6,303 bases of DNA from the NCBI GenBank assembly GCA_902805485.1, contig CADCTM010000125.1, positions 1 to 6,303 of the forward strand, written 5' to 3'. Shown in pieces: positions 1 through 5,759 of this stretch. The stretch comes from an uncultured Coleofasciculus sp. Lineage in GTDB: Bacteria; Cyanobacteriota; Cyanobacteriia; Cyanobacteriales; Coleofasciculaceae. Within the stretch, counting starts at the first letter, position 1, and each line of letters starts with the position of its first letter. Under the pieces are notes generated by a model. The model was given only the letters and a program-made list of their open reading frames with translations, was not told the DNA's origin and made no database searches. The translations under genes and the position numbers were made by a program.

Positions 1-2144
1 GGATCAACAGCAACAGGCACGAGTTGCACAGCACAGGCTTTTAATTCCGGTTGTTGGGAGTCAGGACAAGCTTCGGGGTGAGTCAGAGTGTTCGCTTCTG
101 CATTATCTGCCCAAAGAGCGCCCCAGTGCATCGGCACGAAGACAGTCCCAGGAGCGATCGCTTTTGTCACTTTAGCAGGAAAACGACTACTACCCCGACG
201 CGATCGCACTTCCACCAAACTATCATCCGTAATCCCCAATTCCTTAGCATCACGGGGATGAATCTCAATAAACGGATTCGGGTACATCTTCTGAATCTTC
301 GGCACACGCCCCGTACGGGTTTGGGTGTGCCAGTGACCATAAAGACGCCCATTTGTCAAGACCAAAGGGTAATCCGGATCAGGCGGTTCCGCCAGCCCCC
401 GCGAGTGATAAGCCCCAAACCGCGCCCGTCCATCCGGAGTAGGGAAGCGCAAATCAGTATAAAGTCGCTTAGAAGTGCTGAGGTTCCCGCCTTGGGGACA
501 AGGCCATTGTATGGGTCCATCTGCCTTCAGACGCTGATGACTCAGCCCCGTCATATCACACAGACGCCCTTTAGTGAGTTGGACAAATTCCGCGAAAACC
601 GCCTCAGAAGTTTGGAAGGGGAATTTGTCAGCAAAACCTAAGCGTCGCCCGACTTCGGCAAAAATTTCCCAGTCAGCTTTCGCTTCTCCAAAAGATTGAG
701 AAAAAGCTTGGCAGAGCGTAACCATCCGCTCCGAGTTAGTCATTGTCCCCGTTTTTTCGCCCCATTGCGTCGAAGGCAGCAAGACATGGGCATAAGACGC
801 CGTTTCTGTGGGGTAATACGCTTCCTGATACACCGTAAAAGGCGATCGCATCAATGCCGCCTTCGTCCGTTCCAAATCTGGTAAACTCACAGCCGGATTC
901 GTTGCCGCAATCCACAGGAATTTTACCTCCCCCGCTTCCAAACCCGTAATCATCTCCCAAGCCGTCAGCCCCGGATGCGGCGAAATCCGTCCCGATGGCA
1001 CTCCCCAAAACTCCTCAACTTCGGCGCGATGTTCCGGGTTTTTCACCGAACGATATCCAGGCAAAATATGACTCAATCCCCCAGTTTCTCTTCCTCCCAT
1101 CGCATTCGGTTGCCCGGTGAGCGAAAACGGACCACACCCCGGTTTGCCAATTTGACCCGTCATCAGGTGTAAGTTAATGATCGTCTGCACCTTCGCCGTG
1201 CCTTCCGAGGACTGGTTGACGCCCATCGACCACATCGAGAGGACGCGCTGAGATTCACTCCAATATTGAGCCGCCGTCTCCAAGTCGCGCTCCGTAATCC
1301 CACAGCGTTCGGCAACTACTTCCGGACGGTAGTACTTAACCACTTCAGTAAACGCCGAAAAATTCGTCGTACATTCATCGACAAACCCACTATCAATCTT
1401 GCCCCAACGCAGCAGCAAGTGGGCAATACCATTGAGCAAATCGATATCAGTTCCCGGTCGAATTGCCAAATGCAAATCAGCCGCCTCCGCCGTCGGGGTT
1501 CGCCGAGGATCTACTACAATCATCTTGACATGGCGGTTTGTCTTGTGGTGTTTCGCCAGTCGGTTAAAGACAATCGGGTGACATTCTGCAGTATTAGTGC
1601 CGATTAAAAACGCACAATCCGTTAGTTCCAAATCCTCGTAACAGCAGGGCGGCCCATCGGAACCGAAACTCCTGTTATAACCGGCAACGGCGGAAGACAT
1701 ACAAAGTCGAGAGTTGGAGTCAAAGTTATTTGTTCCCAAACACCCTCGGAGCAGTTTTTGTGCCACATAGTAATCTTCGGTTTGCAACTGCCCCGAACCG
1801 TACATACAAAGCGAGTCAGCACCGGCGGTTGCGACAGAATCTTGCAGGCGACTGACTACGCGCTCTAAGGCTTCTTCCCAGGAAACGCGGTGGAATGGCT
1901 GATCCAAGGAATCGCGCATCATCGGATAGCGCAAACGGCTCTTTTGGGTAGATTCAGTGATTGTTGCCCCTTTGATACATACCATCCCTTGACTAGAGGG
2001 GTGAGAGCGATCGCCTCGCACTTTCCAAACGGGAGTCCCTTCACTATCTCGATTGATCGCTTTACCTTGTTGCGCTGGGGGCATCACTTCCAATCCACAG
2101 CCAACGCCACAGTAAGGACAAAGTGTTGTAAATGATTCAGCCAT
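1..2144 (-). CDS. narB: Ferredoxin-dependent assimilatory nitrate reductase NarB (3' end cut off)
   Basis: NarB reduces nitrate to nitrite in the cytoplasm, using electrons from reduced ferredoxin, one 4Fe-4S cluster and a Mo-bis-MGD cofactor. The frame is open for 714 codons from ATG 2144-2142 and runs off the window at base 1. Family members are about 715-740 residues, so only a short C-terminal tail is missing. The N-terminus has the cluster motif CPYCGVGC (Cys9, Cys12, Cys16) with the fourth cysteine in GMVCIKG (Cys56), followed by Lys58, the expected electron relay. Cys148 in SRLCMSSAVAGY is the expected Mo ligand. Further molybdopterin-oxidoreductase blocks are TNTAECHP, VVDPRRTPTAEAADLHL, NLHLMTGQIGKPGCGP, TGQPNAMGGRE (about residue 340) and the C-terminal cofactor-binding LTNGRLYGHWHTQTRTG (about 595). 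There is no signal peptide, which fits NarB and not periplasmic NapA. No clear Shine-Dalgarno precedes the ATG; the start is chosen because it places the Cys motif at residue 9. It is the last gene seen of the operon and lies 529 bp beyond nrtD. Confidence 0.97.
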   Translation of the reverse strand, partial: MAESFTTLCPYCGVGCGLEVMPPAQQGKAINRDSEGTPVWKVRGDRSHPSSQGMVCIKGATITESTQKSRLRYPMMRDSLDQPFHRVSWEEALERVVSRLQDSVATAGADSLCMYGSGQLQTEDYYVAQKLLRGCLGTNNFDSNSRLCMSSAVAGYNRSFGSDGPPCCYEDLELTDCAFLIGTNTAECHPIVFNRLAKHHKTNRHVKMIVVDPRRTPTAEAADLHLAIRPGTDIDLLNGIAHLLLRWGKIDSGFVDECTTNFSAFTEVVKYYRPEVVAERCGITERDLETAAQYWSESQRVLSMWSMGVNQSSEGTAKVQTIINLHLMTGQIGKPGCGPFSLTGQPNAMGGRETGGLSHILPGYRSVKNPEHRAEVEEFWGVPSGRISPHPGLTAWEMITGLEAGEVKFLWIAATNPAVSLPDLERTKAALMRSPFTVYQEAYYPTETASYAHVLLPSTQWGEKTGTMTNSERMVTLCQAFSQSFGEAKADWEIFAEVGRRLGFADKFPFQTSEAVFAEFVQLTKGRLCDMTGLSHQRLKADGPIQWPCPQGGNLSTSKRLYTDLRFPTPDGRARFGAYHSRGLAEPPDPDYPLVLTNGRLYGHWHTQTRTGRVPKIQKMYPNPFIEIHPRDAKELGITDDSLVEVRSRRGSSRFPAKVTKAIAPGTVFVPMHWGALWADNAEANTLTHPEACPDSQQPELKACAVQLVPVAVD

Positions 2145-2235
2145 AACGGATAACCGATGTGATGACCTGACGTATAGTTTTAGACAAGGCTGATGCTACG
2201 TGACTAGGCTAAGTATATATTCTTAGTCCATTTTT
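2145..2235 (-). promoter_or_regulatory. narB leader (between permease remnant and narB)
   Basis: This 91-bp AT-rich stretch separates the TGA ending the permease remnant from the narB start. It holds a near-palindromic dyad (listed separately) and a TATACT hexamer on the minus strand that resembles a -10 box. I found no NtcA box (GTA-N8-TAC) and no paired -35, so an internal promoter for narB is possible but not shown. The bases just before the narB ATG carry no evident Shine-Dalgarno. Confidence 0.3.
2202..2228. promoter_or_regulatory. Near-palindromic dyad upstream of narB
   Basis: The core, 2209-2226, reads CTAAG, eight A/T bases, CTTAG, and 8 of its 9 base pairs match across the centre. 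Outer arms GACTA (2202-2206) and TAGTC (2224-2228) add further symmetry. The centre lies about 75 bp upstream of the narB start codon. It could be an operator or a weak RNA hairpin, but no known regulator consensus matches it by eye, and AT-rich palindromes arise easily by chance. Confidence 0.3.
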
Positions 2236-2537
2236 TCATTCTTCCGCGAGAATTGGGGATTCGGGAGCATCTAATTCTTCTTCCCCTTCACCATCATGGT
2301 GGGAAGCAAAGGAGCTTTTTGGTTCCTTTTAATGCCGATAGTCCCAATCGTTTCAAACAAAGTCGGCGCATCGGTAAGGCTAAAAATTGTCAGATAAACA
2401 ACACCGCCAAAATTCCTGTAAGCTCCCACATTACCGGAATTTTTACCAGTAATTTCTTTTTTCATCAACGGCACGATGCCGTAAGTCTCACCAAAACCAG
2501 CTTGGGCAAAGTAAGCGGAAAACATGGCGAGAGCCAT
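2236..2537 (-). pseudogene. nrtP: Remnant of NrtP/NarK-type nitrate/nitrite permease, C-terminal part only
   Basis: This is a decayed fragment of a major-facilitator nitrate/nitrite porter (NNP family), a single-polypeptide inner-membrane transporter of about 500 residues. Frame 1, from 2537 to about 2331, reads AQAGFGETYGIVPLMKKEIT and then GNVGAYRNFGGVVYLTIFSL. These match in order the expected NrtP segments AQAG-G-T-GIVPL, K-E-TG, and the GAYGN-GGVVYLT signature of a late membrane helix. A second frame, from 2328 to TGA 2238-2236, reads KEPKSSFASHHDGEGEEE and ends LAEE. This is the KEPKGSFA motif and acidic cytoplasmic tail that close cyanobacterial NrtP. Between the two, roughly the last helix is gone and the frame is shifted. 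The conserved glycine of GAYGN is Arg, and GQI appears as GKN. The upstream frame meets TAG three codons before 2537, and no earlier NrtP sequence is visible. A peptide of 88 codons (2537-2271) could still be translated, but it has no recognisable ribosome binding site and lacks the transporter core. Identification is from motif memory, not a database search. Confidence 0.85.
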
Positions 2538-2673
2538 GTACTATCGTTTTTGGGGATACTTTGCCCTAACCACTCTTGGGGAAAAGCAGGGGCTTTCGGA
2601 CTATGTTATGGCTGCACTCCCAAAGAGGGTGTGGTTAACTATGCAGGAATGACCAAGGACTATTGACTAATAA
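2538..2673 (-). other. Non-coding spacer between nrtD and the nrtP remnant
   Basis: This 136-bp stretch follows the nrtD stop codon. All three minus-strand frames are broken or unrecognisable, and none continues the NrtP similarity. It contains a heptamer array at the nrtD end and an imperfect inverted repeat in the middle, both listed separately. A small inner hairpin (AAAGC-CCCT-GCTTT on the minus strand, 2583-2596) is followed by only one extra T, so it is not a convincing terminator. The breakpoint that removed the N-terminal part of the permease lies at or near 2538. Confidence 0.6.
2567..2637. repeat. 71-bp imperfect inverted repeat in the nrtD-narB gap
   Basis: The left arm, 2567-2582, reads TAACCACTCTTGGGGA. 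The right arm, 2618-2637, read on the opposite strand is TAACCACACCCTCTTTGGGA. Seven outer pairs are perfect. An inner block of nine pairs has one mismatch, and a 4-base ACCC bulge sits in one arm. The 35-base loop holds a further 5-bp hairpin. In RNA this could fold into a long stem between nrtD and narB, acting as an attenuator, a processing site or a 3'-end stabiliser. It could equally be the scar of a small palindromic element. No run of U follows it. Confidence 0.5.
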
Positions 2674-2675
2674 CT
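2648..2675. repeat. Degenerate heptamer tandem repeat at the nrtD 3' end
   Basis: Four consecutive 7-base units, AATGACC, AAGGACT, ATTGACT and AATAACT, lie in register, with a consensus close to AATGACT. The last unit overlaps the nrtD stop codon (2676-2674). Short tandem heptamers of this type are a known feature of cyanobacterial intergenic DNA. Confidence 0.55.
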
Positions 2676-3531
2676 AAGCTGCATCGTCATGTGCATAACG
2701 TCGGAACAAGAAGTCCAGAGCGTAGTTACGCAATTCGTAGTACTTAGGATCTTCCATAATCCGGGCACGATTGCGGGGGCGGTTGAAAGGAATATCCATC
2801 ACTTCACCAATCCGCGCCGAGGGGCCATTGGTCATCATCACCAAGCGATCGGCAAGGAAGAGCGCTTCATCAATGTCGTGAGTAATCATCAACACTGTAA
2901 CTTTATGCTCACGCCAGATTTGTAGTAGTTCTTCTTGCAATTCTTCTTTGGTAATTGCATCCAAAGCACCGAAAGGTTCATCCAAAATCAAGACTTCGGG
3001 ACGAATTGATAAGGCACGAGCGATCGCAACCCGTTGCTTCATCCCCCCAGAAAGCTGGGACGGCTTTTTATCAGCAGCTTCCGTCAGTCCCACCATTTCC
3101 AAATGATGCTGAACGATCGCTTTTTTCTCACCGTTAGGTTTGTTGGGATAAACCGAATCAACACCCAAATAAATGTTTTCATACGCCGTCAACCAAGGTA
3201 GCAGGGCGTAGTTTTGGAACACCATCATCCGATCAGGACCCGGTTCAGTGATCTGCTTGCTTTGGAGGCGCACTGAGCCATCAGTGGGTTGGGAAAAACC
3301 TGCCACCATGTTCAGTAGCGTTGATTTTCCACAGCCAGAGTGACCGATTAAGCAAATAAACTCACCTTCATGAACTGAGAGATTGACGCCATCAAGAACA
3401 GTGTAAGGTCCAGTGGGAGTCTGATAAACTTTCGAGACTCCTTCAATTTCTAGGAATGGCGCACGGGCTTGAACTTTAGTGTCTTGAGTTTTCAATGTTT
3501 TGTTGTGGATGTTCGTGTTTAGGGTTGTCAT
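2674..3531 (-). CDS. nrtD: Nitrate ABC transporter ATP-binding protein NrtD
   Basis: NrtD is a cytoplasmic ATPase that, paired with NrtC, powers nitrate/nitrite uptake through the NrtB permease. The 285-residue protein is a single ABC domain with all motifs intact: Walker A GHSGCGKST (63-71), Q-loop FQNYALLPW (Gln106), signature LSGGMKQR (160-167), Walker B VLILDEP (180-186), D-loop GALD (188-191) and H-loop His218 in MITHDIDEA. The segment near residues 125-138 (SVYPNKPNGEKK) is shared in modified form with NrtC. Length is normal for NrtD. The first 25 residues before FLEIEGVSKVYQ are polar and low in complexity, as in other NrtD proteins, and the ATG at 3531 is the only good start. No strong Shine-Dalgarno is visible. 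The gene lies 138 bp downstream of nrtC on the same strand and ends with TAG inside a heptamer array. The closest alternative would be a cyanate, taurine or sulfonate ABC ATPase, but the neighbours settle nitrate. Confidence 0.96.
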   Translation of the reverse strand: MTTLNTNIHNKTLKTQDTKVQARAPFLEIEGVSKVYQTPTGPYTVLDGVNLSVHEGEFICLIGHSGCGKSTLLNMVAGFSQPTDGSVRLQSKQITEPGPDRMMVFQNYALLPWLTAYENIYLGVDSVYPNKPNGEKKAIVQHHLEMVGLTEAADKKPSQLSGGMKQRVAIARALSIRPEVLILDEPFGALDAITKEELQEELLQIWREHKVTVLMITHDIDEALFLADRLVMMTNGPSARIGEVMDIPFNRPRNRARIMEDPKYYELRNYALDFLFRRYAHDDAA

Positions 3532-3580
3532 TTTGATTGTGGGGAAGTATTGAGTTGTTTAGGTAAGAATCTTTTCTGGG

Positions 3581-3647
3581 ATTGGGAATTCGAGGTCATG
3601 AAGAGGAAAAATTGCAGTACGGTCAGAATTTTTTAATAATTCCCAAT
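3581..3647. repeat. 10-bp perfect inverted repeat in the nrtC-nrtD spacer
   Basis: ATTGGGAATT at 3581-3590 is matched by AATTCCCAAT at 3638-3647, separated by 47 bases. The right arm belongs to the heptamer array. The left arm may be a copy of the same unit in inverted orientation, so the symmetry may come from the repeat family and not from a regulatory hairpin. Confidence 0.4.
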
Positions 3648-3658
3648 TCCTAATTCTA
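3638..3658. repeat. Heptamer tandem repeat downstream of nrtC
   Basis: Three 7-base units, AATTCCC, AATTCCT and AATTCTA, follow one another in register, starting 11 bases past the nrtC stop codon on the minus strand. They share AATTC and differ in the last two bases. This is a different consensus from the array at the end of nrtD. Confidence 0.5.
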
Positions 3659-3669
3659 TTGTCTCAGAT

Positions 3670-5673
3670 TTAAGCCACCGAAACGCCAGCATCGATGTTA
3701 ACTTCTTCAATCCGAAGTTGACGCTTAATGTCCAAACTATTGAGATAGCTAATTGGGTCGTCTGGATTAAAGACTTTGCCATCAAATAATAGAATCGGAT
3801 GGCGATCGCGCTCTAGATCCAGAAGTTCTAACTCTCGTGCGGCTTCCCCGAAAATATCCACGCGCCAGATCCGTTCGGTGAGGGATAGCCAATCTTTCGG
3901 GAAGGGTAAAATACCCCAGCGTGCCATTTCTGCCATTACCCATAACGCTTCCCCACGGTCGGGGCAATTGGTTTTATTGACGTAGAACTGATTAAATCGG
4001 GGTAGCATTCTCGGTTCAGCCTTGGTTCCCCAATCGTAAGGGTCGATGAAACCAGGACGAATATCTTCAGGAACAGAACCGACATATTCGTCTTTGGACA
4101 GGAGCTGTACAACTTCTTCCCGGTTACGCATATCGTCGCAGTACTCACAAGCTTCCAACAACGCTTTGACCAATGCCAGATGCGTTTGCGGGTACTTGTT
4201 CGCCCACTCTTCCCGGACACCCAGAACTTTTTCAACGTGTCCAGGAAAAATGTCTAAATCGGTGGCGATGACAAAGCCATGTCCTTCATTGACAGCGCGG
4301 GAGTTCCAAGGTTCACCGACACAGTAACCATCAATGTTTCCTGCTTTCAGGTTAGATACCATCTGCGGCGGCGGAATCACCGTTAAACCAACATCCCGAT
4401 CCGGGTCAATTCCTTCACTTGCCAACCAGTAGCGTAGCAGCAGGTTGTGCATTGAAGACGGATACACCATGCCCAAGGTATGAACCTTATCAGGAGATTT
4501 GGCGATCGCCTCTTTGAAATCAGCCAGGTTACGAACACCTTGATCGTAAAACCGCTTACTTAGGGTAATTGCATTCCCCCCACGGGACAAATTTAAGGCA
4601 CTAACGATCGGGACTGAGGACTTGTTGCCTGCACCAATCGTTATGGTTGTGGGCATTCCGGCAAGCATTTGGGCGGCATCCAATCGTCCAGTGGCGACAC
4701 CTTTGGCGATCGCTTTCCAACTCGGTTCCCGGTTTAAGGTGACTTCTTCTAAGCCGTATTTTTCAAAAAATCCCTTCTCTTTCGCCACTACCAAGGGCGC
4801 ACAATCGGTTAAAGGAATAAAACCCAGTTCCAGATTGATTTTTTCCAACCCGTTGCGGGAGATCACCTGTAGCTTTTTGGACTGGCGCTGCTTGGCTTTC
4901 TTCTGCTGATTGAGGAAGTAAATGATCTCATTGCGATAGCTATAGTAGCTGGGATGATTCACCACCTCCATCCGTACGCGGGGGCGAGGAATGTCCACAT
5001 CAAGAATTTGCCCAATATGGGATTCTGGCCCATTGGTGAGCATGATGATCCGGTCTGAGAGCAATAAGGCTTCATCCACGTCATGTGTCACCATCACACA
5101 GGTGGCGTTGGTTTCTTCGCAGATTTTCATTAACTGATCTTGCAAACCGCCCCGTGTCAAGGCATCCAGCGCACCAAATGGTTCATCCAACAGCAAGACT
5201 TTCGGGCGCAACGCCAAGGCACGAGCGATCGCGACCCGTTGTTTCATCCCCCCGGAAAGTTCACCCGGTCGTTTGTGTGCGGCATGGCGCAGCCCTACCA
5301 TATCAATATTGTGTTCGACAATTCCTTTGCGCTCACCTTTGGGGCGGTTTCCCATCACTTCGTCCACACCCAAGGCGATGTTTTCGCGGACTGTAAGCCA
5401 GGGAAGGAGTGAGTAGTTTTGGAATACTACCATGCGATCTGGTCCTGGACTGGTGACGTGCCGTCCTTCCAAAATAACGCCGCCGTGAGTAGCTTTATCT
5501 AATCCGGCGATGATGTTCAACAAGGTGGACTTACCACAGCCAGAGTGTCCAATTAAGGAAATAAACTCGCCTTGTTTAATTTTTAGGTCAATATTCTTGA
5601 GAGCTACATAAGTGCCACCGTTGGGCAGAGGAAATATCCGATCAATGTGGTCAACTTCAACAAATACAGACAT
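3670..5673 (-). CDS. nrtC: Nitrate ABC transporter ATPase with NrtA-like regulatory domain, NrtC
   Basis: NrtC is the second ATPase of the nitrate/nitrite importer. It is a fusion of an ABC domain (about residues 3-255) with a domain related to the nitrate-binding lipoprotein NrtA (about 278-650). In Synechococcus elongatus this C-terminal domain is reported to be needed for ammonium-promoted inhibition of uptake. All ABC motifs are intact: Walker A GHSGCGKST (42-50), Gln85 in FQNYSLLPW, signature LSGGMKQR (139-146), Walker B LLLDEP (160-165) and His197 in MVTHDVDEA. A basic linker rich in Lys and Gln (about 256-268) leads into LELGFIPLTDCAPLVVAKEKGFFEKYGL (281-308), the typical start of NrtA-like binding folds. 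Later NrtA-like blocks include GYCVGEPWN and GVREEWANKYP. There is no signal peptide, so this binding domain lies in the cytoplasm. The length of 667 residues is normal for NrtC (about 660). The start at ATG 5673-5671 places the ABC domain at residue 3. It lies 86 bp after nrtB and 138 bp before nrtD. Confidence 0.97.
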   Translation of the reverse strand: MSVFVEVDHIDRIFPLPNGGTYVALKNIDLKIKQGEFISLIGHSGCGKSTLLNIIAGLDKATHGGVILEGRHVTSPGPDRMVVFQNYSLLPWLTVRENIALGVDEVMGNRPKGERKGIVEHNIDMVGLRHAAHKRPGELSGGMKQRVAIARALALRPKVLLLDEPFGALDALTRGGLQDQLMKICEETNATCVMVTHDVDEALLLSDRIIMLTNGPESHIGQILDVDIPRPRVRMEVVNHPSYYSYRNEIIYFLNQQKKAKQRQSKKLQVISRNGLEKINLELGFIPLTDCAPLVVAKEKGFFEKYGLEEVTLNREPSWKAIAKGVATGRLDAAQMLAGMPTTITIGAGNKSSVPIVSALNLSRGGNAITLSKRFYDQGVRNLADFKEAIAKSPDKVHTLGMVYPSSMHNLLLRYWLASEGIDPDRDVGLTVIPPPQMVSNLKAGNIDGYCVGEPWNSRAVNEGHGFVIATDLDIFPGHVEKVLGVREEWANKYPQTHLALVKALLEACEYCDDMRNREEVVQLLSKDEYVGSVPEDIRPGFIDPYDWGTKAEPRMLPRFNQFYVNKTNCPDRGEALWVMAEMARWGILPFPKDWLSLTERIWRVDIFGEAARELELLDLERDRHPILLFDGKVFNPDDPISYLNSLDIKRQLRIEEVNIDAGVSVA

Positions 5674-5682
5674 AGTAGTTCA

Positions 5683-5724
5683 GTTGTTAGTTGTTAGGTA
5701 TTCGTTGTAAATGGCAAATGGCTG
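5683..5724. repeat. Six in-register heptamers in the nrtB-nrtC spacer
   Basis: The stretch divides exactly into 7-base units: GTTGTTA, GTTGTTA, GGTATTC, GTTGTAA, ATGGCAA and ATGGCTG. The first pair is identical, and AAATGGC (5709-5715, 5716-5722) is also repeated exactly. The array begins 9 bases before the nrtC start codon, on its upstream side, and fills half of the 86-bp spacer. It occupies the place where an nrtC Shine-Dalgarno would be expected, and none is seen. Confidence 0.5.
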
Positions 5725-5759
5725 GGTTGCGACTTCCCATTCAACAAGCTAGCTACTCT

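Larger units (their letters stand above)
3532..3669 (-). other. nrtC-nrtD spacer
   Basis: The 138-bp spacer contains no open frame of note, no NtcA box and no clear promoter. It holds a three-unit heptamer array next to the nrtC stop and a 10-bp inverted repeat, both listed separately. The genes are most likely co-transcribed across it. Confidence 0.6.

Noticed and set aside
51..641. 196-codon plus-strand open frame opposite narB
   Set aside because: It is antisense to well-conserved narB codons, and its product is rich in Arg, Pro and Ser with no recognisable domain.
2271..2537. An intact small membrane protein of 88 residues
   Set aside because: The frame matches an internal segment of NrtP, its last 18 or so codons are the NrtP tail read out of frame, and no ribosome binding site precedes it. 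A peptide may be made, but a designed small gene is unlikely.
2581..2597. Rho-independent terminator after nrtD
   Set aside because: The hairpin has only five pairs and is followed by one extra T and then Cs, so no U-tract is present on the minus strand.
2253..2666. 137-codon plus-strand open frame across the nrtD-narB gap
   Set aside because: It runs antisense through the NrtP remnant and on into the inverted repeat, resembles nothing I know, and the minus strand explains most of it.
3936..4235. 99-codon minus-strand open frame inside nrtC
   Set aside because: It is an alternative frame within the conserved NrtA-like domain and has no independent support.
154..5232. Nine copies of GCGATCGC (154, 200, 842, 2007, 3020, 3802, 4502, 4706, 5225)
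   Set aside because: This is the HIP1 octamer, over-represented throughout many cyanobacterial genomes. It supports the taxonomic call but is not a local functional element; nearly all copies lie inside coding sequence.
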